23,212 bases of DNA from Clostridium_AQ sp900552125 (lineage in GTDB: Bacteria > Bacillota_I > Bacilli_A > Erysipelotrichales > Erysipelotrichaceae), in the NCBI GenBank assembly GCA_037892765.1, contig JBBKBW010000043.1; one strand, 5' to 3'. Each line of letters starts with the position of its first letter. Within the stretch, counting starts at the first letter, position 1. Position numbers and translations under genes: made by a program. This document shows positions 14,241 to 22,401 of the stretch, piece by piece. A model generated the notes under the pieces. The model was not told where the DNA came from, ran no database searches, and worked only from the letters and a program-made list of their open reading frames with translations.

Positions 14241-16414
14241 TGAAAGATAGGATAAGGGGGCTTCTGACAAAAAAGAAGCTCTTTCGTTTTTTTAAGATAG
14301 CTGTGATTGTGGTACTGACAACCATTGCCCTGCTCTCCCTTTTAGGGACGGTGGCTCACGCTTCTGGGCTGGTAGATGATACCGTCAATGCGGACAACCT
14401 GTATTCGCAGTACCCTTTGGAGAATTACCAGCTTGACTTCTATGTGGACAATAGCTGGGGCTGGCTTCCGTGGAACTGGCTGGACGGTATCGGAAAGAGC
14501 GTGCAGTACGGCTTATACTGTATCACCAACTTTATCTGGACTATCAGCCTGTATCTAAGCAACGCCACAGGGTACGTCGTCCAGCAGGCGTATAAGCTCG
14601 ACTTCATTAACGATATGGCAGACAGTATCGGAAAGAGCATACAGACCCTAGCTGGCGTAACGGAAAACGGGTTTGGAAGCACAGGCTTTTATGTGGGCTT
14701 CCTGCTTCTCATTATCCTTATCGTGGGTATGTATGTTGCCTACACGGGACTGATAAAGAGAGAAACCAGCAAGGCACTCCACGCTGTTATCAACTTCGTT
14801 GTGGTGTTTATCGTGTCCGCTTCCTTTATCGCCTACGCTCCCGACTATATCAAGAAGATAAATGACTTTTCTTCGGACATTTCCACGGCTTCGCTGGATT
14901 TGGGAACAAAAATCATGCTCCCCGACAGCGACAGTCAAGGAAAAGACAGCGTGGACTTGATAAGGGACAGCCTGTTCTCCATACAGGTACAACAGCCGTG
15001 GCTACTTCTGCAATTTGGCAACAGCGATATAGAGGAAATCGGGGCTGACCGTGTGGAAGCTCTGGTATCGGTCAGTCCGTCAGCAGACGACGGGGCGACC
15101 CGTGAGGACGTGGTGAAAACGGAAATCGAGGATAACGACAATGACAATCTGACGATACCGCAGGTCATCAACCGTCTGGGAATGGTGTTCTTCCTGCTTA
15201 TCTTCAATCTGGGGATAACGATATTCGTTTTCCTGCTTACGGGCATGATGATATTCTCCCAGATACTATTTATCATCTTCGCTATGTTCCTGCCGATTAG
15301 CTTCCTGCTCTCCATGATACCCAGCTATGAGAATATGGCGAAACAGGCAATCGTGCGAGTGTTCAATACGATTATGACAAGGGCGGGAATAACGCTCATT
15401 GTCACGGTGGCTTTCAGTATTTCAAGTATGTTCTACAACATATCCACCGATTACCCGTTCTTTATGATAGCGTTCTTGCAGATAGTGTGCTTTGCGGGTA
15501 TCTATATGAAGCTGGGTGACCTTATGAGTATGTTCAGTTTAAATGCTGGGGACAGTCAGAGCATGGGACGCAGGATATTCCGTCGCCCGTATATGTTCAT
15601 GCGACACAGAGCTAGGCGTATGGAAAACAGATTAGTAAGAGCTGTCGGTAAAGGAAGTATGGTCGGTGCTGGAACGGGTGCAATGGCTGGTTCTGTCTTA
15701 TCCAGTGCGGGCAGTAAACAATCTCATGCCAACACGACCCGCAAGCGTGACAACGCTTCTTTCGGAAGCCGAGCTGGTTCAGCCGTAGGTGCGGTGCTTG
15801 ATACGAAAAACAAGGTCAAGGACAAGGCAACGGCTGTCAAGGAGAGCATCAAGGATATGCCGACCCAGACCGCCTATGCCGTACACTCCGCAAAGGAAAA
15901 GGCAAAATCCAGTGTGTCCGACTTCAAGCGTGGCATTGTGCAGGGGCAGGAAACCAGACAGAGTGAGCGTGCCGACAAGCTCCAACAGCACAGACAGAAT
16001 ATCGCTGATAAGCGTAAGAAGCTTCAAAAGGCACAGGAAGCAAGGCAGACTGGAAGAACGACGGACGGATCAGCGACAACAGGAGCTACCCGTCCCCATG
16101 AAAGACCCGTCACCGCTTCTAAGACAGACACAGGAAAAATGCAGGAAATCAAGCGTCCCGTCACTACCGATAAGGTACATACCGAGATGACCATGCCACA
16201 GTCTGTCAAGGAGCGTCCGCTTGCTTCTGGTATAGAAAAGAAAACTTTTGAACCTGTATCACAGCCACAGGGACAGCGACAGACCGTAAGGCGTACCGTG
16301 GAGCAGACAAGCAAGACAGAGCGTACTCTTTCCAGCCAGCAGAAACAGACGAATTACCAGAAAAATCAGCAGACCGTGAAGAAAACCACCACAAAGAAAG
16401 GACATAGGAAATGA
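14240..16414 (+). CDS. VirB6-like polytopic membrane protein, Tn916 Orf15 family
   Basis: 724 residues. ATG 14240 overlaps the upstream TGA; GAGGTGG lies just before it. The N-terminus is a signal-like helix (17-38). Then come a tryptophan-rich loop (WGWLPWNWLDG) and several membrane helices around 90-110, 150-172, 185-205, 308-355 and 370-425. The family forms the membrane channel of the secretion system. From about 480 the protein changes to a long basic Lys/Gln/Arg-rich tail with many GAGTGAMAG-like and RQ/TKK runs and no hydrophobic segment. It is probably cytoplasmic and may contact DNA or the ATPases (inference). It overlaps the next gene by ATGA. Confidence 0.9.
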   Translation: MKDRIRGLLTKKKLFRFFKIAVIVVLTTIALLSLLGTVAHASGLVDDTVNADNLYSQYPLENYQLDFYVDNSWGWLPWNWLDGIGKSVQYGLYCITNFIWTISLYLSNATGYVVQQAYKLDFINDMADSIGKSIQTLAGVTENGFGSTGFYVGFLLLIILIVGMYVAYTGLIKRETSKALHAVINFVVVFIVSASFIAYAPDYIKKINDFSSDISTASLDLGTKIMLPDSDSQGKDSVDLIRDSLFSIQVQQPWLLLQFGNSDIEEIGADRVEALVSVSPSADDGATREDVVKTEIEDNDNDNLTIPQVINRLGMVFFLLIFNLGITIFVFLLTGMMIFSQILFIIFAMFLPISFLLSMIPSYENMAKQAIVRVFNTIMTRAGITLIVTVAFSISSMFYNISTDYPFFMIAFLQIVCFAGIYMKLGDLMSMFSLNAGDSQSMGRRIFRRPYMFMRHRARRMENRLVRAVGKGSMVGAGTGAMAGSVLSSAGSKQSHANTTRKRDNASFGSRAGSAVGAVLDTKNKVKDKATAVKESIKDMPTQTAYAVHSAKEKAKSSVSDFKRGIVQGQETRQSERADKLQQHRQNIADKRKKLQKAQEARQTGRTTDGSATTGATRPHERPVTASKTDTGKMQEIKRPVTTDKVHTEMTMPQSVKERPLASGIEKKTFEPVSQPQGQRQTVRRTVEQTSKTERTLSSQQKQTNYQKNQQTVKKTTTKKGHRK

Positions 16415-17418
16415 AGCTGAGACATATCGCCATTATCGGCAGTCTGTTTCCCTTTCTCATTGCGATAGTGCTTTTCTTTGGTGTGCTTATCAGTGCCGAG
16501 GACGACGACGGGAGCGGTGGTTCTTCCTCATGGGTAACGGGAATGAACCTCTCCGCAGAGGTCTTGAAACATCAGCCTATGGTGGAGAAATACGCTAAAG
16601 AGTACGGCATATCCGAGTACGTCCCCTATCTGCTGGCAATCATACAGGTGGAAAGTGGCGGGACAGCCGAGGACGTTATGCAGAGTTCCGAGAGCATGGG
16701 CTTACCGCCTAACTCCCTAGATACAGAAAGCTCAATCAAGCAGGGGTGCAAGTATTTTGCGTCCCTGCTTTCTTCAGCAGAAAATCAAGGCATAGAGGAT
16801 ATAAATGTGGTGGTACAGTCCTATAACTATGGCGGTGGATATATCGGCTATGTAGCTTCCAATGGGAAAAAGCACAGCTTCACGCTGGCAGAGAATTTCG
16901 CCCGTGACAAGTCTGGTGGAAAGAAAGTCACCTATACGAACCCTATCGCTGTCGCCCGCAATGGTGGCTGGCGTTACGGGTACGGCAATATGTTCTATGT
17001 GGAGCTTGTCAGCCAGTATCTTACGGTCAGTCAAGTATCGGGTGAGCTGGCACAAAAGATAATGAATGAAGCTCTGAAATATCAAGGCTGGGACTATGTG
17101 TACGGCGGGAGCAATCCTAACACTTCTTTTGATTGTTCGGGGCTGGTTCAATGGTGCTACGGCAAGGCTGGCATTTCCTTACCGAGAACGGCACAGGCAC
17201 AGTATGACGCTACCCAGCATATCCCGCTTTCACAGGCACAGGCTGGGGATTTGGTGTTCTTCCACAGTACCTACAATGCGGGAACGTATGTAACCCACGT
17301 CGGTATCTATGTGGGAAATAACCAGATGTACCACGCTGGCGACCCGATAGGCTACGCTGACCTTACAAGCTCCTACTGGCAACAGCATTTGATAGGGGCT
17401 GGCAGAATTAAGCAATAG
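16411..17418 (+). CDS. CwlT-like cell-wall hydrolase: lysozyme-like plus NlpC/P60, Tn916 Orf14
   Basis: 335 residues. It cuts peptidoglycan so that the transfer channel can cross the wall. ATG 16411 overlaps the upstream stop; AAAGGA lies before it. One membrane anchor (about 7-28) is followed by an acidic linker. A lysozyme-like domain (about 50-195) has the likely catalytic Glu81 in QVESGG, with the YNYGGGYIGY region. The NlpC/P60 domain (about 213-335) has the catalytic Cys242 (FDCSGL) and His296 (THVGIY), with His308 nearby (MYHAGDP) as a further polar residue. Both active sites look intact. The domain order and length match CwlT of ICEBs1 and Orf14 of Tn916. Confidence 0.95.
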   Translation: MKLRHIAIIGSLFPFLIAIVLFFGVLISAEDDDGSGGSSSWVTGMNLSAEVLKHQPMVEKYAKEYGISEYVPYLLAIIQVESGGTAEDVMQSSESMGLPPNSLDTESSIKQGCKYFASLLSSAENQGIEDINVVVQSYNYGGGYIGYVASNGKKHSFTLAENFARDKSGGKKVTYTNPIAVARNGGWRYGYGNMFYVELVSQYLTVSQVSGELAQKIMNEALKYQGWDYVYGGSNPNTSFDCSGLVQWCYGKAGISLPRTAQAQYDATQHIPLSQAQAGDLVFFHSTYNAGTYVTHVGIYVGNNQMYHAGDPIGYADLTSSYWQQHLIGAGRIKQ

Positions 17419-17433
17419 AAAGGAATGGAAATC

Positions 17434-18327
17434 ATGTTCAAGAAGAAAGAAAAACCGATAAAGGAAAAGAAAGTCCGCACTATGAAAGTGGGGACGCATA
17501 AGAAGTCCGTCATTGCCCTCTGGGTGGTGCTTATCGCAAGCGTGAGCTTTGGTGTGTATAAGAATTTTACGGCTATCGACCAGCACACCACACATGAGAT
17601 AGAAACCATACAGCTCCGCTTGAATGACACCAACGGCATAGAAAATTTCGTGAAGAACTTTGCGAAGTCCTACTACACATGGAACAACAGCAAGGAAGCA
17701 ATCGAAGCAAGGACACAGGCTATCAGTGCCTATCTGACACAGGAATTGCAGGATTTGAATGTTGATACGGTGAGAACGGATATACCGACCAGCTCCACAG
17801 TCACGGACGTACTAATCTGGGACGTGGAACAGTCTGGGGAGAACGCTTTTACTGTTACCTACGAAGTAGATCAGCAGATAAAAGAGGGTGACCAGACAAG
17901 GGACGTATCAGAAACCTATACCGTGACCGTCCATGTGGACGCTGACGGGGATATGGTGATTATCCAGAACCCGACCCTTGCTCCCGCTATGGAAAAATCC
18001 GATTATGAACTAAAGGCACAGGAAGCAGACAACAGTGTGGACGCTGATACGATAAATGACGCTACGGCATTTCTGGAAACATTCTTCAAGCTGTACCCTA
18101 CCGCAACAGACAAGGAGCTTGCCTACTATGTAGAGGGAAATACCCTTGAACCGATAAACGGGGACTATCTCTTTTCCGAGCTTGTCAATCCTGTATTCAC
18201 GGCTGACGGCGACAATATGAAAGTGAGCGTAGCGGTGAAGTTCATTGACAATCAGACAAAGGCGACACAGGTATCACAGTATGAGCTGACGCTTCAAAAG
18301 GATATCAACTGGAAAATCATAGATTAA
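17434..18327 (+). CDS. TcpC/VirB8-like conjugation protein, Tn916 Orf13-like
   Basis: 297 residues. ATG 17434 has AAGGA 9 bases upstream; ATG 17425 lies too close to that site. The N-terminus is lysine-rich (MFKKKEKPIKEKKVR), followed by one membrane helix (about 27-46, SVIALWVVLIASVSFGVY). The rest is outside the membrane and consists of two NTF2-like domains typical of TcpC (about 60-190 and 200-297). The family is a bitopic scaffold of the channel, similar to VirB8. It is the last gene of the transfer operon; a strong terminator follows 6 bases after the stop. Confidence 0.9.
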   Translation: MFKKKEKPIKEKKVRTMKVGTHKKSVIALWVVLIASVSFGVYKNFTAIDQHTTHEIETIQLRLNDTNGIENFVKNFAKSYYTWNNSKEAIEARTQAISAYLTQELQDLNVDTVRTDIPTSSTVTDVLIWDVEQSGENAFTVTYEVDQQIKEGDQTRDVSETYTVTVHVDADGDMVIIQNPTLAPAMEKSDYELKAQEADNSVDADTINDATAFLETFFKLYPTATDKELAYYVEGNTLEPINGDYLFSELVNPVFTADGDNMKVSVAVKFIDNQTKATQVSQYELTLQKDINWKIID

Positions 18328-18332
18328 TATTT

Positions 18333-18379
18333 AAACATAGGCACACTAATTCTAATATTTAGAGTGCCTATGTTTCTAT
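18333..18379 (+). terminator. Terminator of the transfer operon
   Basis: AAACATAGGCAC (18333-18344) pairs perfectly over 12 bp with GTGCCTATGTTT (18364-18375), then CTATT. A 19-base loop separates them. It ends the secretion operon just before the cargo promoter. Confidence 0.8.
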
Positions 18380-18407
18380 TGACATTTCACGGGTAAAGGT
18401 ATATATT
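18379..18407 (+). promoter_or_regulatory. Strong promoter of the ABC transporter / SdpRI-like module
   Basis: A consensus TTGACA (18379-18384), a 17-base spacer and TATATT (18402-18407). Transcription should begin near 18413, right at the inverted repeat 18420-18435. A promoter this strong next to an operator-like repeat suggests a repressible unit. Confidence 0.8.
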
Positions 18408-18419
18408 AAAATTAACCTA

Positions 18420-18435
18420 TTAACCAAAAGGTTAA
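18420..18435 (+). promoter_or_regulatory. Candidate operator inverted repeat
   Basis: TTAACC (18420-18425) and GGTTAA (18430-18435) form a perfect 6-4-6 palindrome just after the predicted transcription start, and a further TTAACC half-site precedes at 18413-18418. It sits between the promoter and the AAAGAGGTG ribosome site. The SdpR-like repressor or the GntR-type regulator of the same block could bind it (inference). Confidence 0.6.
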
Positions 18436-18457
18436 ATGGTGGAAAGAGGTGTTTTCT

Positions 18458-19207
18458 ATGTTACAGGTTTCTGACCTTTCATTTCATTACGACCCTCACA
18501 TGGCTATTCTGAATAATCTTTCATTTTATATTTCAGAGGGAGAAATAGTGGGATTGTTAGGTAAAAACGGTGTAGGAAAGACTACAACGCTAAAATTAAT
18601 TTTAGGATTATTACCTATTGAAAAAGGTACAATTACTCTTGAAAATTATTCTTTAGATACACACCCTTTGCAATATAAAAAGATAATAAATTATGTTTCC
18701 GACAATCATGATTTATACAATAATCTTACTGGAAATGAATATCTGAATTTTATTGCAGATATGTACGAAGTGCCTGCTACAATCAGAAAGCAAATTTATA
18801 TTCCATTGATTAATGAATTTCAAGTGGAAAAATATTTAAGCCAGCCCATAAAGAAATTATCGCATGGAACAAAACAAAAAATTGCTATAATATCTTCTCT
18901 AGTTAATGACCCTATATTATGGGTGTTAGACGAGCCTATGACAGGTTTGGATGTAGAAGCTGTTCAAGTTTTAAAAAAAATTATAAAATCTAGAACTAAC
19001 AGTAAAAAGTCTGTTTTGTTTTCTACTCACATATTAGAAATGTGTGAGAACCTTTGTGACAGAATTATTATAATGCAATCGGGTAGTATTAAGAAAACAA
19101 TTACATTTAAAAATAATCCTCTTGATATTCCTTTGGAAAGCATTTATAGAGAGGTGATTAATGATGACACATTGGACAAAAATTGCTCGACTGAGCAAAA
19201 CGCTTAG
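18458..19207 (+). CDS. ABC transporter ATP-binding protein
   Basis: A 249-residue ATPase subunit. ATG 18458 has AAAGAGGTG (18443-18451) 6 bases upstream. Walker A is GKNGVGKT (35-42), the signature is LSHGTKQ (134-140), Walker B is WVLDEP (155-160) with MTGLD after it, and the switch His191 is in FSTH. The usual Q-loop glutamine region reads YVSDNHDLYNNLTG, as in other ABC-2-type ATPases. The protein probably powers efflux by the permease encoded next, whose gene overlaps it by 47 bases. The substrate is unknown. It lies in an AT-rich block and could serve peptide or antibiotic export, or immunity. Confidence 0.92.
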   Translation: MLQVSDLSFHYDPHMAILNNLSFYISEGEIVGLLGKNGVGKTTTLKLILGLLPIEKGTITLENYSLDTHPLQYKKIINYVSDNHDLYNNLTGNEYLNFIADMYEVPATIRKQIYIPLINEFQVEKYLSQPIKKLSHGTKQKIAIISSLVNDPILWVLDEPMTGLDVEAVQVLKKIIKSRTNSKKSVLFSTHILEMCENLCDRIIIMQSGSIKKTITFKNNPLDIPLESIYREVINDDTLDKNCSTEQNA

Positions 19208-20759
19208 TAAGATAAATTTCAGCTTCTTAAATGCTCGATACAAGTTTAAAAAACGAATGGATTTTTATACGATTGTACTTACTTGTTTTATCTTAAGTAT
19301 TGTAGGTGTGATTTATTATTATTACTTTACAATGATAGAGCAATTTTATCTTGGATTAGTAGATTTAGGAATGAACACTGTATTTTTCCGTCTTGTGTTT
19401 TGCGGAATAGCGGTTCTACTGACAGTAATGTGCATATTTTTACTGATAAATACATTTTGTTTTTCAAAAGATATCGAACAGTTTCAAATGTTCCCTATGC
19501 CACCCTCTGATATTTTTACTAGCAAATACCTTATAGCAACACTCTTTTGCTATAGTATAGAAATACTAATTTTATTACCGATATGTATAATTCAAACTCA
19601 ATATATGAAAGATGCTTCTATACCCATTACTTATCTTTCTACTGCAATAATACTACCGCATATTATACTGCTTCCGCTGGCAATCATAGTTACTATTTGT
19701 TTAAAAATCTCTATGATTTGCAAGGGCAAGAAAGTCATTTTAAGTGTTAGTGGAATAGTTATATACTTAATAGGAATAATTGTTTACGGAATAGTTTCTA
19801 TAAATTGGTCTATGAGTGCTGACCAAGATTTATCAAAATGGTTGAATAAGGTAATTGTACCGTTTCCGTTTTTTAATCAATATATCGCTTTACCTATTGC
19901 TCTACAATTATCCTGCATTATTTTTTCGATACTCTCCTTTGTAGGATATTATTATATGTGCAATTTCATAATAGGAAATAAATTTACTATCTACAACAGC
20001 AAAGCAAGTATTAAACAAAATAAGATACTTTTTAATTCGTCAGCAAAATTAAAAAGTTATTTGATAAAAGAGTACAAAATATTTTTTCGTAATCCAATGT
20101 ATATAATAAATGGATTATTTGGGACACTTATTACACCGTTTTTATTGCCTTTGTCTTTTCGCATAACTAGTACCGCTGATAGTATAGAACAAATAAGAAC
20201 GCTGATAACAACTCCAGAATTTTCAATTTATGCTGTATTGTTCGCTCTTGTGGTGGTTATATTTACATCTTCTATTAATGTGATCGCCTCAAGTAGTTTC
20301 TCCAGAGAAGGTGCAAATTACTGGATAGCTGAAATTATTCCTTATTCAATAAAGCAACAGGCTTTTGCAAAATTTCTGTTTTCTACAAGTATATCTATTG
20401 CTGGAATTATAATGAATTGCTTAATATTTAAGTTTTATTTTCATTATAGTTTTATGCAAACGGTTTGGATTGCTATGATTGGCACTTTATTTGTTACCTT
20501 ATGGAATTTAATCGGAGTATTTATTGATATGAAGCGTCCTAAATTAGACTGGACGAACGAAACAGAAGCAATTAAACAAAATATTAATGTAATTTTATCC
20601 ATTATTATATGTATCTCTATTTCGATTGGTTTTTGTTTCGTCATTTTTAAAATGCTACAAAAAAATTTGCCAGTGTACGCAATTATATGTTTTACATTAT
20701 GCAGTTTGCTTGCTTTGATATTTCTTGTGTGTAAAGGTATTACATCAAATAGAGAGTAA
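19161..20759 (+). CDS. ABC-2-type transporter permease
   Basis: 532 residues, starting at ATG 19161 or ATG 19164; GAGGTGAT is at 19151-19158. The N-terminal 40 residues are basic and polar (FLNARYKFKKRMDF). About ten or more hydrophobic segments follow, arranged in two groups with a cytoplasmic-looking middle (SKASIKQNKILFNSSAKLKSYLIKEYKIFFRNP). It overlaps the ATPase gene, so the subunits are likely made together. I cannot assign it to a named exporter family. It resembles large single-chain permeases found with one ATPase in Bacillota bacteriocin or stress ABC systems (inference). Confidence 0.85.
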   Translation: MMTHWTKIARLSKTLSKINFSFLNARYKFKKRMDFYTIVLTCFILSIVGVIYYYYFTMIEQFYLGLVDLGMNTVFFRLVFCGIAVLLTVMCIFLLINTFCFSKDIEQFQMFPMPPSDIFTSKYLIATLFCYSIEILILLPICIIQTQYMKDASIPITYLSTAIILPHIILLPLAIIVTICLKISMICKGKKVILSVSGIVIYLIGIIVYGIVSINWSMSADQDLSKWLNKVIVPFPFFNQYIALPIALQLSCIIFSILSFVGYYYMCNFIIGNKFTIYNSKASIKQNKILFNSSAKLKSYLIKEYKIFFRNPMYIINGLFGTLITPFLLPLSFRITSTADSIEQIRTLITTPEFSIYAVLFALVVVIFTSSINVIASSSFSREGANYWIAEIIPYSIKQQAFAKFLFSTSISIAGIIMNCLIFKFYFHYSFMQTVWIAMIGTLFVTLWNLIGVFIDMKRPKLDWTNETEAIKQNINVILSIIICISISIGFCFVIFKMLQKNLPVYAIICFTLCSLLALIFLVCKGITSNRE

Positions 20760-20800
20760 TGACCTTTCATATATACTCATTAATAAAGGAGGAATGAATT

Positions 20801-21007
20801 ATGAGTAAAAAGAATTTGATTACTGCTGTATTATTGGTTGGGACATTTATAGTTTTGCTTGTGGCAACATTTTTTCTCCCAGAAAAGATACCATTCCATT
20901 TTGACGCTAATGGAGATGCTGGCTGGTATGCAAGTAAATATTTTATTCTATTACTTACACCTGTTCCATATTTAATCTATCATCAATTTACCCACAAGAA
21001 AAAATGA
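20801..21007 (+). CDS. DUF1648-type small membrane protein
   Basis: 68 residues; ATG 20801 follows AAAGGAGGAAT. One helix (about 5-27) is followed by PEKIPFHFDANGDAGWYASKY, the DUF1648 motif normally found in the first half of SdpI-type immunity proteins, then a second helix and a basic KKK end. A stand-alone DUF1648 unit next to a separate SdpI gene suggests either a split immunity protein or a partner subunit. It is in line with the upstream ABC genes and the repressor gene 33 bases downstream. Confidence 0.75.
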   Translation: MSKKNLITAVLLVGTFIVLLVATFFLPEKIPFHFDANGDAGWYASKYFILLLTPVPYLIYHQFTHKKK

Positions 21008-21040
21008 ATACAGTAAGATTTAGAAAGGGGACTGTCATTA

Positions 21041-21337
21041 ATGACTACTGTATTTAAAGCTCTGTCAGATGACACACGAAGACAAATTTTAAAATTGCTT
21101 GCAAATGGCGACATGACAGCAAAGGAGATTTCCGAAAATTTTACAATATCAAAACCTGCTATATCAAAACATCTTGATATTTTAAAAGAAGCAAGATTAG
21201 TAACAAGTGAGCGGACAGGTATGTCGGTTACTTACTCCCTTAACGCTTCTGTTTTACAAACAACATTAGGTGCTTTTTTGGATTTCTTTGACAATAAAGC
21301 AACTGGAAAAGAGGATAGTGAAAATGAAAATATTTAA
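21041..21337 (+). CDS. sdpR: SdpR-like ArsR-family repressor
   Basis: 98 residues from ATG 21041 with AAAGGGG upstream. It is a winged helix-turn-helix repressor: MTTVFKALSDDTRRQILKLLANGDMTAKEI, then a recognition helix in SKPAISKHLDILKEARLV and the wing RTGMSVTYSLN. There are no clear metal-binding cysteines, which fits SdpR rather than metal-sensing ArsR proteins. In Bacillus subtilis, SdpR represses its operon until SdpI binds toxin and holds SdpR at the membrane. Here the SdpI-like gene overlaps the end of this one by 14 bases. The symbol is by analogy. Confidence 0.85.
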   Translation: MTTVFKALSDDTRRQILKLLANGDMTAKEISENFTISKPAISKHLDILKEARLVTSERTGMSVTYSLNASVLQTTLGAFLDFFDNKATGKEDSENENI

Positions 21338-21935
21338 ATATTTAAATATGCTTTTGCTGATTATTTTCATTGTGGGAACAATTATCCTATATGAAAACAT
21401 TCCTTGTGAAATTACATTGTTTATGCAAAGCCCTGTTCGAGCGGTTTTCATTGGAGTTGTTTTTGTTATTCTCCTAATATTGGCATTTGTATCACTATAT
21501 CCGCAAAAAATATCAAGAAGCAATGATACAGTGAGAAATGAAATTACATTGGTTGTTTTGAACCTTTTGGGGATTGGAATATTTCTTTACTATTTTGCAA
21601 TCATAGCAAAGTATAAAGGTTTTCAAATTGATTATTTGAAAGTAGTTATACTTATCATTGGCGTTTTGATGATTTTGATAGGTAATTTCTTACCACAAAT
21701 GCCTTTTCGTAGTCGTATAGGCTTTAAATTACCTTGGATATTAAAAGATAAATTATGCTGGCAAAAAACACATAGATTTGCAGGATATACAGCAATTCCA
21801 TTTGGTATTATCCAATGTTTGCTTGTTCTATTTGTTCCAAACAATAACGTAATTTTCATCTTTGGTATTGGTTCTTGGATTATAGTTGTATGTATTTATT
21901 CTTTATTTGTAAGAAATGCTAACCGCAAAAATTAA
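21324..21935 (+). CDS. sdpI: SdpI-like immunity membrane protein
   Basis: 203 residues from ATG 21324; GAGGAT lies upstream, and it overlaps the repressor gene by 14 bases. Membrane helices lie near 10-24, 38-58, 75-94, 106-122, 154-172 and 176-196. Between the last groups is the SdpI motif: GNFLPQMPFRSRIGFKLPWIL (119-140), then W146 and KTHRFAG. The N-terminal half has only a weak DUF1648 trace (YENIPCEI). In B. subtilis SdpI protects against the SdpC peptide and signals to SdpR. No SdpC-like toxin gene is seen here, so the role is probably immunity to others' toxins (inference). The symbol is by analogy. Confidence 0.85.
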   Translation: MKIFKYLNMLLLIIFIVGTIILYENIPCEITLFMQSPVRAVFIGVVFVILLILAFVSLYPQKISRSNDTVRNEITLVVLNLLGIGIFLYYFAIIAKYKGFQIDYLKVVILIIGVLMILIGNFLPQMPFRSRIGFKLPWILKDKLCWQKTHRFAGYTAIPFGIIQCLLVLFVPNNNVIFIFGIGSWIIVVCIYSLFVRNANRKN

Positions 21936-22002
21936 TATAAATAATTGTTTATGGGATATTTGATAATTGATATTTATACTTGTTTAAGGTTGGTGGTGGT
22001 AA

Positions 22003-22401
22003 ATGGAAAAGAAATCCTTGAAAAACGAGTTTGCTGGTGTAAAATGCAAATATCGACTGATTGCACAAGACATTCAGTTCAATATTTTTTTGACTCGTAT
22101 GAAAGCCAACACTCCACTACCTAGTGTGAGGTCGTATGCTGAAAAGTATAGTGTTTCTCCAAATACAATAGTTTGTGCTTTTCGTCTGCTAAAAAATAAT
22201 GGAGTAATATATTCCAATCGCACAAATAATTATTGTGTTTCTGAGAAAATTGAGCAAATAAGAATAATGATAGCCGACAAACTAATTTGCAATTTAATTA
22301 CAGATATGGAACATTTAGGGTATTCACATAAAGAATTTTTACAAATATTTAATGATTATTTAGATACAGTGGAAGCAGGTGATATTATGGGAAAATGTTA
22401 G
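22003..22401 (+). CDS. YtrA-type GntR-family regulator
   Basis: 132 residues from ATG 22003; the ribosome site GGTGGTGG is weak. The winged helix-turn-helix domain (about 20-78) has LPSVRSYAEKYSVSPNTIVCAFRLLKNNGVI, the GntR pattern. The short C-terminal part (LITDMEHLGYSHKEFLQIFNDYL) is the two-helix dimer segment of the YtrA/YhcF group, which often regulate adjacent ABC transporters. It may therefore control the ABC module or its own operon. The end overlaps the next gene by 7 bases. Confidence 0.8.
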   Translation: MEKKSLKNEFAGVKCKYRLIAQDIQFNIFLTRMKANTPLPSVRSYAEKYSVSPNTIVCAFRLLKNNGVIYSNRTNNYCVSEKIEQIRIMIADKLICNLITDMEHLGYSHKEFLQIFNDYLDTVEAGDIMGKC

